This document shows, one piece after another, positions 52,868-63,198 of a stretch of 64,000 nt of DNA. The stretch comes from Plantago ovata (taxonomy: Eukaryota > Streptophyta > Magnoliopsida > Lamiales > Plantaginaceae), in NCBI GenBank assembly GCA_028274465.1, contig CM051457.1, positions 67,492,496-67,556,495 of the forward strand, read 5' to 3'. The notes beneath the pieces are model-generated. The model did not search any database. It saw only the letters and a list, made by a program, of their open reading frames with translations, and was not told the DNA's origin. How positions within the stretch are numbered: position 1 is the first letter of the stretch; every line of letters starts with the position of its first letter. The translations under genes and the position numbers were made by a program.

Positions 52868-54418
52868 CTAATCATCTACATTATCTACAATGTAGATATC
52901 TGGGATTGAGGCAGGAATTTCATTTTCACTGCCTTGTGGTCTCTTCTCAGTAGATGTATCAACATTGAGTTGATTGTTGAAGGCTTCCGCAAACACTTCA
53001 ACATTGCTGACGTAGGTTTCAGTAACCACTTCATCAACATCTACTGGAACTTGTGTTTCAGCAACTGCGGGAGAATCATCCGAAAGATCATGGACAACTG
53101 GTACTGACTTGCGATCCAGTGTTTTCTTTCTTGGGTTACTTGTCCTTTTTCTCATGGGGACGGGGTTAGCTGATGACGCTGCAGTCTGAGTGTCATCATC
53201 AGCTTTCCTCTTTTTCTTCTTAGATTTTTCAAGTTTCTCTCCAGCAGCAGAATAAGTAGTTGCATTTTCAGCAACGGCTATTGTACACTTACCTTGTTGA
53301 TCACCATCTACAGCAGTTTCATCAACAACTTTTTCAGCTGTTGGAACATTTTCTTGCTGAGTAGTGGTGACAACATCTGCAGCTGTTTTATACCTTTCTT
53401 GCTGACTTGTGCTGACAACATTTGCAGGTGTTGTCTTCTTTGATTTTTCCAGTTTCTTATCAGCAAGCTTAGGTGCATTCTGCTTGTAGAAGGCTCTTCC
53501 CACATTGCATACTGATTTCTTAATCGGCAATGGGTTTCTCTGCTGAATCCTGAAGTGTTCAAGGATATAGCATATTTTTAGTCCATACATGACTGGGAAG
53601 GTAGGTGAGACCTTGTTGTCTTGAACCTTAACCTTGAATTTAGTAACACAATCAACAAGTCTGTTGAAAATGTACTTTGCCCAGTTGAGCTCAGTTTTGT
53701 TCTCATATATATGCATCAGCAGCGGCCACCTTCTCAAGCCTACTTGGTCTATTCCTCCGACTTGGGAGTCTAAGACTTTGATTAGTAGCAGAGCTACTAG
53801 ACCAAGTGAATGGCAGAGATGCTTCCTCTTAACGTGCTTTGTCCAAGTGACAGGAGAAATCTCTCCTTTCTTCATTTTCTCATTTCTGACATCACTGTAG
53901 AAGGCTTCGATTTCTTCGTCAGAGGCAGTGATGTCATCTTCAGTTCCAGTGGTCGGAATCTGAAAGATGTCGGTTAAATCAGTCCATTTCAGGACGATTT
54001 GCACATTCTGAACTGTGGTGAAAATCACTTTTTCAGTGACTCCTTGACCATCAGTTAGAGTCTGGATTTCTGTATTATTGTAGAACTCCATTGTATCTAA
54101 CATACTCACTTTTTTAGGGCGAGCTGTTATAAAGAGAGTGAGGCCTTGCTGTTTTAACAAGTCAAGTGCCTCCTCATTGTCACCATCAAGTTCTTGTTCA
54201 TAGAAGTATCGGATATACTTCTCTTTGGCAAAACCACCCCATTGCATCATCATCTCACACTTTGCAGTGTCTAGATATGCAGGCGGCATGGGTTTCTCGG
54301 TTATTCTATCGTTTTTCAACACAATTTTCACTGTGTTGGTCACCGGAGCAGTGCTTTTTCCAGCACTGTCAACCTTAGATGATTTTGAAGTCTTAGAGGA
54401 CTGTTTCTTTGGTGACAT
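52868..54418 (-). CDS. ORF3 N-terminal piece (copy E), unknown function
   Basis: A 516-codon open frame from the ATG at 54418. Residues 1-28 are Lys/Ser rich. Residues about 30-310 look globular: KIVLKNDRITEKPMPPAYLDTAKCE, MMMQWGGFAKEKYIRYFYEQELDG, LTLFITARPKKVSMLDTMEFYNN, VQIVLKWTDLTDIFQIPTTG, TWTKHVKRKHLCHSLGLVALLLIKVLDSQVGG, RRWPLLMHIYENKTELNWAKYIFNRLVD. The layout (short FxIP/LP segment, then H and LL-rich helices) recalls the plant transposon-associated domain found in env-position genes of other retrotransposons; this is a weak resemblance. Residues 330-516 are low complexity with repeated VAE/TAA and Lys runs. Copy A preserves the same protein in broken form. Confidence 0.65.
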   Translation of the reverse strand: MSPKKQSSKTSKSSKVDSAGKSTAPVTNTVKIVLKNDRITEKPMPPAYLDTAKCEMMMQWGGFAKEKYIRYFYEQELDGDNEEALDLLKQQGLTLFITARPKKVSMLDTMEFYNNTEIQTLTDGQGVTEKVIFTTVQNVQIVLKWTDLTDIFQIPTTGTEDDITASDEEIEAFYSDVRNEKMKKGEISPVTWTKHVKRKHLCHSLGLVALLLIKVLDSQVGGIDQVGLRRWPLLMHIYENKTELNWAKYIFNRLVDCVTKFKVKVQDNKVSPTFPVMYGLKICYILEHFRIQQRNPLPIKKSVCNVGRAFYKQNAPKLADKKLEKSKKTTPANVVSTSQQERYKTAADVVTTTQQENVPTAEKVVDETAVDGDQQGKCTIAVAENATTYSAAGEKLEKSKKKKRKADDDTQTAASSANPVPMRKRTSNPRKKTLDRKSVPVVHDLSDDSPAVAETQVPVDVDEVVTETYVSNVEVFAEAFNNQLNVDTSTEKRPQGSENEIPASIPDIYIVDNVDD

Positions 54419-54914
54419 TTCTTTTATAGGGTGAGAAATGTGTACGAAAAAGATTACATTGCTTTTTGACCGGAGGTACAGTAGATTCAGGCTAAAATTT
54501 GCAGAGAATGGAAATGTGAGTTAAAGAATTTTGTCTTTCTCTAACTCCTTGTTTATATAGTGTCTCTGATGTGCAAGAAGCTCAATCGATTTTGAGTTCT
54601 CAGCAAGGGTAAATAAGAGATTCAACAGCGTTAGTGGAGCCTTTGCATTAAATGCGTAGTGGCCCACTAACAAAAATCGTCAGAGAACTCTTTCTCTTTG
54701 CAATGTTAAACGTTAGATCAAAAACGCCTTTTAATCAATGGCCACGATTGTATTTCATGTCATGATTATTAGCGAGTTTATTTGTGCCCGATTAACGTCA
54801 CAAATTGATTTTATCTAGATTTATGGGATTTGATTGCTTGCTGAAGTAAACAAGAATCTTTTCAGCGAGTTTGTGTAACCAGCCTTGTTACTTGCTGAAA
54901 GTTAAAAGATATTT
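54419..54914 (-). other. ORF3 leader region (copy E)
   Basis: About 500 bp of AT-rich non-coding sequence, conserved with 4304-4889. It includes the TATA-like box and the block AGTGGCCCACTAAC (near 54658-54671). Confidence 0.6.
54552..54559 (-). promoter_or_regulatory. putative TATA box upstream of ORF3 (copy E)
   Basis: TATATAAA on the minus strand, 134 bp before the ORF3 ATG, matching 4443-4450 in copy A. Confidence 0.5.
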
Positions 54915-55278
54915 CTGAGTTCCCGTATCAGCAAATTCCTTTTATCTTGAGATATCTTTGGTAAAATCTGAGAAGTGAGTTTGCTCTTTTCTGAGTTCCC
55001 GTCTCAAAATTTTCCTTTGATACTTGAATACCTGTTTCAGTATCTTTGATTGTCTGAATGCCTGTTTCAGCAATCTTTAAGGTTTTTTCTCTTACTGAGT
55101 GCCCGTCTCAGCAAGTGATCAAGTTTCCTATCAAATACCCGTTTTGAAGGAATTATTTGCTGAATTCCTATTTCAGCAATCATGTAGTGACTTATCATTT
55201 CTTTTTAGAAGAAATCAGTGGAAGGAGCTTTTATTCAAGTAAGAATACCTTGGCTTGCGGAATGCCTGTTTCAGCAAT
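54915..55278. repeat. hairpin array downstream of pol (copy E)
   Basis: Eight units in 364 bp: 54915-54935, 54991-55007, 55024-55040, 55054-55073, 55095-55114, 55130-55146 (degenerate), 55157-55179 and 55255-55278. Two stem versions alternate, CTGAG/CTCAG with centre TxCCCGT and CTGAA/TTCAG with centre TGCCTGT, so stem bases change in pairs. Spacing is irregular (about 15-80 bp). Confidence 0.82.
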
Positions 55279-55339
55279 CTGCCAATTGTATCCTTTATTG
55301 AGGTAATTCAATCAATCCAAGGTTATACCTTAGCATTGC

Positions 55340-56175
55340 GAATCTATTATCTGGTAGGGCTTGGTAAAGATGTCAGCAAGTTGATCATCAGTACCCACTT
55401 TTACAACCTCAATATCTCTTTTTTCCACATGATCTCTAATGGAATGATGTCTAATATGAATGTGCTTAGTCCTTGAGTGAAACTTAGGATTTTGCGTGAG
55501 AGCAATAGCACTTGTATTATCACAAAAGATTGGTGTTTTCTTTGGAGAAATACCATAATCTCTTAATTGTTGCTGAATCCATAGGATTTGAGCTGTGCAA
55601 CAACCATTCGCAATGTACTCAGATTCAGTAGATGAATTGGCAACACAGGTTTGCTTCTTGCTGAACCATGATATTAATCTAGTACCCAAAAATGACAAGT
55701 TCCAGAGGTACTTTTTCTATCAAGAGTTGATCCTCCATGATCAGCATCAGAATAACCAACCAATTCAAGTCCAGAATCTTTAGGATACCATAATCCAATA
55801 TTGACTGTACCTTGACATATTTCAGTATCTTAAGTGCCTTTTTGTAGTGTGATTCTCTTGGATCAGATTGGAATCTTGCACACACACAAACAGCATACTG
55901 AATGTCAGGTCTACTTGCTGTTAAATACAACAAGGAACCAATGAGCGTCCTATACTTGTGTTCTTCAACACTTTTATCTTCTTTAGTATAGCCTAATTTG
56001 GTACCAACACTCATAGGGATCTTTTCAGGTTTTTCTTCCTCTTGATCCTAAACTTTATGAGCATTTCTTTCGCATACTTGCTTGATTTATGAATATTCCA
56101 TCTTTGAGTTGCTTGACTTGCAATCCTAGGAAATATTCAATTTTCCCATCATACTCATTTCAAATTTATTTGTAT
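55340..56175 (-). pseudogene. Sirevirus copy E RNase H and end of RT
   Basis: Frame pieces 55698-55330 and 56014-55679. RNase H shows SFLGTRLISWFSKKQTCVANSSTESEYIA, TPIFCDNTSAIALTQNPKFHSRTKHIHIRHHSIRDHVEKR and DQLADIFTKP, the copia RNase H C terminus. RT/connection shows KLGYTKEDKSVEEHKYRTLIGSLLYLTASRPDIQYAVCVCARFQSDPRESHYKKALKILKYVK. A frame change lies near 55690. The last 490 bp before the gap are repeated after it. Confidence 0.82.
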
Positions 56176-56275
56176 NNNNNNNNNNNNNNNNNNNNNNNNN
56201 NNNNNNNNNNNNNNNNNNNNNNNNNNNNNNNNNNNNNNNNNNNNNNNNNNNNNNNNNNNNNNNNNNNNNNNNNNN
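56176..56275. other. assembly gap 3 (100 N) between overlapping contigs
   Basis: A 100-N placeholder inside RT of copy E. The 490 bp on each side (about 55686-56175 and 56276-56770) are two versions of the same RT/RNase H sequence in the same orientation. Confidence 0.98.
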
Positions 56276-59263
56276 AAAAACTGACAAGTTCCGAGGTACT
56301 TTTTCTATCAAGAGTTGATCCTCCATGATCAACTGCATCAGTAAGACCACCAATTCAAGTCCAGAATCTTTAGGATACCATAATCCAACATTGACTGTAC
56401 CTTTGACATATTTCAGTATCTTAATTGCCTTTTGTAGTGTGATTCTCTTGGATCAGATTGGAATCTTGCACACACACAAACAGCATACTGAATGTCAGGT
56501 CTACTTGCTGTTAATACAACAAGGAACCAATGAGCTTCCTATACTTGTGTTCTTCAACACTTTTATCTTCTTTAGTATAGCCCAATTGGTACCAACACTC
56601 ATAGGGATCTTTTCAGGTTTTTCTTCCTCTTTGATCCTAAACTTTATGAGCATTTCTTTCGCATACTTTGCTTGATTTATGAATATTCCATCTTTGAGTT
56701 GCTGACTTGCAATCCTAGGAAATAATTCAATTTTCCCATCATACTCATTTCAAACTTATTTGTCATGAGTTTGGCAAATCATCACAAAGTTGCTTGTCCT
56801 TCGATCCAAATATTATGTCATCCACATAAATCTGAACTAAGAGTATTTTACCATAAGGTTCATGGTAAACAAGGTTTTGTCAACTTCCCCTTTCTTGAAA
56901 CCATTATCCAGCAAGAACTTTGCCAAGGTATCATACCAAGCTCTTGGTGCTTGCTTTAGACCATATACAGCTTTCTGAAGCTTGTATACCATCTTGGTTT
57001 CTGAGGGAAGTTCAAAGCCAGTGGGTTGTTCTAAGTAGACTTCTTAAGCAAGTTCACCATTCAAGAATGCACTTTTAACATCCATTTGATAAACAATGAA
57101 GTCATTGTCAGCAGCAAAGGCCAAGAAAAGTCTAATTGCATCCAATCTTGCAACTGGTGCATAAGACTCATCATAGTCCAATCCTTCAGTCTGACAGTAA
57201 CCTTGAGCAACTAAACGTGCTTTGTTTCTTGTTACTTCACCAGACTCACTCAGCTTGTTTCTGAACACCCACTTTGTACCAATAGCTTTCTTGCCTTCAG
57301 CAAGAGGTACAAGTTTCCAGACTTTGTTCCTTTCAAATTGATCCAGTTCTTCTTGCATTGCCTTGATCCATTCAGAATGCTTTAGAGCTTCTTCTATGGT
57401 CTTGGGTTCAATTTCTGAAACAAAGCAAGAGAACAAAGATTCTACTTCTACGACATTTGCTTCTTCAGCAAGTCCATGAGTAGCAGAAACTTGGGATCTA
57501 GTCACTTGGCGTTTGTCAATATCACCAATCATATCCGTAGAGGGATGATCTCTAATCCATTTGTTAACAGGCTTTCTGCTCTTTGGATCTGGATACGTTT
57601 GCTCATCAGCATGTGACTCTTCAGCATGTACTTGTTCAGTACTACTGGTATTTTGTGTTCTACTGAGATTGGTTCATCAGCAACTGCTTGTTCAACATTG
57701 CTAGATTGTGGTAACTCATCAGCAGGCACGAGAGGTTGCGTAGTTTCAGCAACATCCGGAGCAACTGCGTCTTTTGCTGGAAATTCTTGTCATGAACTAT
57801 ATTTATCTTGTCATGACTTGGGGGAGGAGAGTCATTGTCAGAATCATCATTTAGTTCAATTGACTTGATTTGCTTAGCATCAGATTCAGTTCTTTGCCCA
57901 TGTATGATTAGCTTTTTCATACATTCTGATATTTCTTCTTCAGCAGGCACTCCTTGTGTCTTTTCGTAGAATACAACATGCACTGATTCTTCGATCTTTT
58001 GTGCCTTTTTGTTGTGAACTCTATAAGCTTTACTATGCAAGGAGTAACCAATAAATATCGCTTCGTCTGCCTTTGGTTGAAATGTTCTTAGGTATTCTCT
58101 ACCGTTATTAAGAACGAAACACTTACAACCAAATACTCTTAGATGAGTGATATTAGGAGGTCTTCCAACAAACAACTCATACGGAGTTTTGTTGTATTCC
58201 TTAGTAATCAGACATCTGTTTTGAGTGTAACAGGCGGTATTAATAGCTTCAACCCAGTAAGCCTCACTTATTTCAGTTTCAGCAAGCATTGTTCTTGCGG
58301 CTTCTCTTAGGGTGCGATTCTTCCTTTCAACAACAACGTTTTGTTGTGGTGTCCTTACTGAGGATAACTGATGTTGTATGCCTTTTGAAGTGCAATACTC
58401 AGTTATGTACTGGTTTACAAACTCAGTACCATGGTCTGTCCTTTTGACTTTTACCTTGTCATTTTTCATGACTTCAAGCTTATTCAACAAGTTAGGTATT
58501 TCAGTCCTTGTTTCAGATTTGTGTTTGATAAATACTACCCAAGTGAATCTTGAATAGTCATCTACCACCACCAGACCATACTTCTTACCAGCATAGCTTG
58601 CTGAAGAAGATTCAACAAGTCCATGTGCAAGAGTTGTAAAGGTTTTGTAGTTGACGGTACTGCCTTGTTCTTAAAAGAACATTTGGTTTGCTTACCTTGC
58701 TGACATGCATTGCAAACACCATCCTTCTTAAAGTAACCTTAGGTAATACAACTACAATTGCCTTTTTAGACAGCTTATTCAGCGTCTTGAAGTTTAGGTG
58801 ACTTGTTCGTTTATGCCATAACCATGCTTTTTCAGCAAGGCAATCGTGATTTGAGACAAGGCATTTTTCAACGATTGCTGAAGACCAATCTACGGTGTGC
58901 AAGCCTCCTGATCTTCTGGCAATCATAATAACCTTCTTTGTCTCAAAGTCTATAAGTTTACATTCATCACTTTTTATTTTGATGAAGTATCCTTTGTCAA
59001 CAAAATGACTCATGCTGAAAAGGTTAAACTTATGATTTTGACATAAAGAACTCCCGTAATGGTAATGCATCCTAACTTCACGTCCCCATAGCCTTTGTAG
59101 AACCAGAGCCTCCACCAGCGAACCTTATTGTTGGACCTTTAGACCACCGTCTATAGTTTATAAGGTTATTCTTGTTGGCCGTCATGTGCTTTCCACAACC
59201 ACTGTCAAAGTGCCAGATTGCACCGTTTGTCTCCGTGGCTGAAGTCTGCACAATAAACAGCAA
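56276..59263 (-). pseudogene. Sirevirus copy E pol: protease, integrase, RT
   Basis: Protease (59263-58950) has WHFDSGCGKHMTA. The integrase zinc segment (58930-58690) has LWHKRTSHLNF. The integrase core (58571-57950) shows MVVDDYSRFTW, RTDHGTEFVNQ and ERKNRTLREAARTMLAE, so all three catalytic residues are present; the residue before the last Glu motif is Val rather than the Ala of other copies. A Ser/Asp-rich linker follows. RT begins at 57532 ([61 protein letters not shown]) and has YVDD near 56815-56830. Frames change near 57045, 57790 and 58605. There is no Athila insertion at the equivalent integrase site (58655). Confidence 0.85.
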
Positions 59264-59268
59264 ACAAG

Positions 59269-61691
59269 TTAATTATCCAATATTGGATGTCCATTAACAT
59301 GTTCAAGATTGCGTCCAGTGGAAACCCAAGTCTTAAGTTTTTCAACTTTGACTTCTTTTCTACTTGCTGAGGAACTAGGAGGTTTTGAGCCAAAAGACTT
59401 TTGATTCGTGCTAATCAAATCCACTTTCTGATGTGGTGTCTTGCTCGGTTGACCTTTTTGCTGAACATACTTTTCAGTAAGTTCTTTTCTAGCAATGTTC
59501 CTTCTAACCCTAGCATTTTGAGTCTTGTCAGAACTCTTAGGCTTGATTTTGTTCATTTCTTTGAAGTATCTTTGCTGACTTTGCTTATACTCGTGAAAGA
59601 GTTGACTTTGCTTGGTTTTAAAACCGAGTCCACTTTTTGGAGAATGCTGAGCTTTTGTATCAGCAACCTTACTTGATTCAGGTTTGTCAGCAAAGGTTTT
59701 CTGATTACTTTTAGTAATCTTGCCTTTTGACTTAACAAATTGCTTTTAAGCAACTTGTTTGGCATAATGCTTTACAACATCCTTTTTCTTTACAGTTTGC
59801 TTTTCAGCAACCTGTTTTCCTTTTAAAGTCTTGTTACTTTGAGTAGCAACAGCGGGCTTTACGGTCGTAGGTACTTGATTGCATTTTTCAGCAACCTTAG
59901 ATTGACCAAACTGATAGAGTTCTGGTTGACCACCATCAGTAGCACGTACAAAGGAAATCGGTGATTTGTCTTTCCTCAAGATTATTACGTCATCACCTTC
60001 ATACGTTGCACCTAAACCTTCTTTCTGAGATGGATCTCTGAAATAAGAGTTTAGTTCAGTTAGCGTATTACTTGCATCAGCATAAGATTTGAAATTGATT
60101 TTCATCTTTATCATTTCTTGGATTTCAGCAAGTAACTTTAGAATTGAGGACTAGTACTCTTCCAATTCTATTGCCATCTGAGAATTCTTTTCTGTAGCTT
60201 CAGCAATCAACTTCTTGAGATGCATTATTTCAGCATATTTCTTTTCTGTTTCTTCCTTCAGCAAGACATACTTTTCAGTAGTCTGCTTGGTCAGAGTTTC
60301 AACATTCTGTAGTTTCTCTTGCTGTTTGCTCAGAGTTTTCTCAAATCTTTCGATTTCTCCTTGAATCTTGTCAAGGTCAATCTCGTCTTCACTTTCTGAG
60401 TGAGAGTCAGAGGTAGAACTGTTTAGCTGACCGGCCATGAGGCAGAACTCGTAGTTTGACACATCTGGATAAGCTTCCATGGCTATTCCACAAACTTCCT
60501 TGCCAATGTCTACGTCAAGAGTGGCTTCTTCATCGTCAGTGTCTGACTTTTCTTCCTCACTGTCTTCGGAGCTAGTATCAATGCACAATGCATCGATTTT
60601 TGCTTGAAGCTTCTTCTTTTCTTCAGCAATAAAAGCTCTTTTGAACTTCTTCTTCTTTTCAGCAGATTTACCTTTCAGCAAAGGACAATTTGCTTTGAAG
60701 TGTCCAGGCTTTTTGTAGTAAAAACAGAGATCATTTTCAACTGCTGGTTCTTCTGATGAGTTTGCTTGCTGAGCTTGCTTGTTCAGCGAGCTAGTCTAAT
60801 TCTTGTATTTATGGTAGTTGTTACCAAGATGCTTTTTCAGCTTCTCGTTTGCTTTTCGCCTTTCAAGTTCCTTACTGATGAATTTCTTCATATTTTTAAC
60901 AACTAAAGCATTTTCATCAGCAGGCTCTATATCATTCTTCTTTTCAGAAGATGACGGCTTCGCAGCAAGAGCAATGTTTTGCGATTTTTCAGCAAACACA
61001 TTTTCTCTTTGCTTTGTCTCGTAGTTGACAGTAGCAAGATGAGAGAACAACTCTGTTGGTGTGATGTCTGGCATTCCTTGATTGTAGTAGAAGTTCTGAG
61101 TGTGGATCCGTTCCTTGTTCAGACTTCTGATGATGGTTTTCACCTTCTCAGAATCTGAGTAAGGATTTCGAACACCCAAGGCGGCCATCTCACTAACTAG
61201 AGTTGTGAATCTGAAGTCCAAGTCTTCCAGTGACTCATTCGTACCTTGTTTAAAGTTCTGGAACTTTAACTTCAGCACTTCGAGTTTGTTTTCCTTGGTT
61301 TTGTCAGATCCAACACAAAGATCTTGAACCATATTCCAAGCTTCCTTAGCAGTTTTGGCACCCCACAGTTTGCACTTTATAGTGTCCGGAGTTGATCGAA
61401 TGATGATGTTTCTTGCTTGGCAATCAAGACGGAATCTCTTGGCTTCGTCGGAAGTCCATCCGTCTCTAGGTTTTGGAACATGGATTCAACTGGGTCTCCT
61501 AAGATAGTTTCCTTACCAGTAGTATCCGTGGTTTTGTGAGGAAAGCTTCTTTCAACCTTAGTGATTTTGATAGGTCCATCATTAATGACAGTAACCATCT
61601 CATCACTAATGGCCTCAAGATGTAGCATCATGTTTTTTCGCCATTTTTCGTAGTTTTCCAGCTTCAGCAAGGGAGCGTCTCCTAAAGACAT
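59269..61691 (-). pseudogene. Sirevirus copy E gag
   Basis: Starts at the ATG at 61691 (MSLGDAPLLKLENYEKWRKNMMLHLEAISDEM). Open pieces are 61691-61377, 61332-60796, 60681-60151, 60114-59746 and 59556-59269. The zinc knuckle (about 60675-60726) has lost its second Cys: it reads CFYYKKPGHFKANC where the other copies have CFYCKK. The acidic patch, coiled-coil-like helix and KQVAEK repeats are as in copies C, H and I. It ends at the conserved TAA after GHPILDN. Confidence 0.85.
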
Positions 61692-61789
61692 CCTGTTAGC
61701 AAAAGACTACAAAACTGATCAAGTGAGAGTGATTTACGGAAAGCACCTAGGGGGATCTAGGTTCAGTGCTGAAGGTTAAAGAATCTCCA

Positions 61790-61801
61790 GCTCTAATACC
61801 A
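61790..61801 (-). other. primer binding site, tRNA-iMet, altered (copy E)
   Basis: TGGTATTAGAGC on the minus strand, one base off the usual TGGTATCAGAGC, 2 bp from the LTR. Confidence 0.85.
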
Positions 61802-61803
61802 CT

Positions 61804-63198
61804 TGTTGGTCCCTTTAAAAAACAAGAAAAGACTAGAGGGGGGGGTGAATAGTCTTCTCAAACTTTCGTCGTTTAAAAACTTTCTCAGCAAGGACTTATT
61901 ACTTTTCAGTAATGAGTTTGTTGATACTTAGCTTTCTCAGCAAGCGCAAGTTACTTTACAGTAACGAGTTTTGCTGATACTTAAAATCAGAGAGCGGAAG
62001 TCTTTGATACAATAAGTGCTTTGTCAGTAAGTGATAGTTTCAGCAAGTGAACAGAGTGACTGTGTATAGATAGATATGCTTTGCTGAAAACTAAATGCAG
62101 TAAGTAAATCACACAAACACTTTTATAGTGGTATCTGAGAGTGGCATCATCTCTCAACTAATCCACTTTGTCCTTTCCAGGACTGAATCCACTAAGATAA
62201 GATTGAGGTTCCTTACAACACCTATCTAGAGCGATTCAAACAGAATCCAAAGCACGCTTGCTTCGTTTCCAACCTAACTAGAGAACGAAACCTTGTTCTC
62301 CACCAAACTTGGGACTATTAATCAGCAACTCTATGCTCGATTAAGTTCCCCCTGAATTTCACGCCTGAAAGGGTGTATTTTCAGTTAGAGAGGTTTGGGA
62401 TGAGATAACTTGATTATAACTTATTCAGCTACAACAAGTAATCTAAGAAAGAAAACTTTGAATACTTTGCAGTAAACAAGTTTGATTGTTTCTGGTCTCA
62501 AGACTTGTTCTTGTTCGAAAGAAAGAACACTTAACTAATTTCTTAGCCGTGTATGTTCTACTTCTTCACAAGTAGCTTTTTCAAGCTTTAAGTCTTGGAA
62601 CGGATCAAAGGCAGTAAAGAGTATTTGAAGGGTATGTGAGTTTTAAGCACAAGTGAGAGTTTGATCACGTTGTTGACACACTTTAACTCTTTGCCGGATG
62701 ACCTCTATTTATAGTGAATCAAGGGAGTCGTTTGAATTTCGAATTCTAAGGCTTTTGTTTCTTAAGATGTCACTATCTTGCTTTTGTACTTTCAGCGGCA
62801 TCCTTTATTTGTCTTCTAGTCTTCATGTCCTTCGCGTGCATGCTTTGCATTTAATGTTCATTTGAATGAGATTCAAACATGAACGTTGGAGCGCAAATGC
62901 AAGTACTATCAGCAAGGAGGTCACATATGTTTTTCAGCAAGTGGCCAGTCTCAGTTTGAGCAAGCACAACCTACTCTGTCGTTTAGATTTTCACTTATGC
63001 AAGTTGTTGCTGAAGTTTCCACTTTTTGAGCAACATGTACCTTTGTAGATACCAGTCTTCAGAAATCTTCAGCAAACGTTCCTCTTTTACAATGTCCTCT
63101 AAAATTCTAAATTCGTATGGACCTTAAGAGTACTAGTTACTGGACTTTCCTTAATTTAGCATGGTTAATTGCTCACAAAAATTACAAGTTTCCTAACA
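61804..63198 (-). repeat. 5' LTR of Sirevirus copy E
   Basis: 1395 bp with intact ends; about 180 bp shorter than its 3' partner owing to one deletion near 63068-63075 (corresponding to about 48572-48752), with a short ATCTTC-type match at the break. TATA box at 62706-62715. Confidence 0.9.

Larger units (their letters stand above)
47301..63198 (-). mobile_element. Complete Sirevirus (Ty1/copia) copy E, 15.9 kb, with ORF3
   Basis: Element order on the minus strand: 5' LTR (63198-61804), primer site, gag (61691-59269), pol (59263-55340), hairpin array, ORF3 (54418-49181), polypurine tract and 3' LTR (48879-47301), with a perfect AAAAG target duplication. It is inserted in another Sirevirus LTR (F). 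The length includes gap 3 and about 490 bp of duplicated contig overlap in RT, so the true length is probably nearer 15.3 kb. This is the only copy in which the whole architecture, including ORF3, can be read. All genes contain breaks. Confidence 0.9.

Noticed and set aside
49181..54418. ORF3 as a host gene with flanking repeats
   Set aside because: It lies between pol and the polypurine tract of one element, inside its LTRs and target duplication, and recurs in the same position in copy A.
49181..54418. ORF3 as a classical viral envelope protein
   Set aside because: No signal peptide, membrane segment or cysteine-rich ectodomain is visible; long acidic and low-complexity stretches dominate.
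54915..55278. CRISPR-like array of short palindromic repeats
   Set aside because: Spacing is irregular, units vary, no cas gene is present and the context is a plant retrotransposon.
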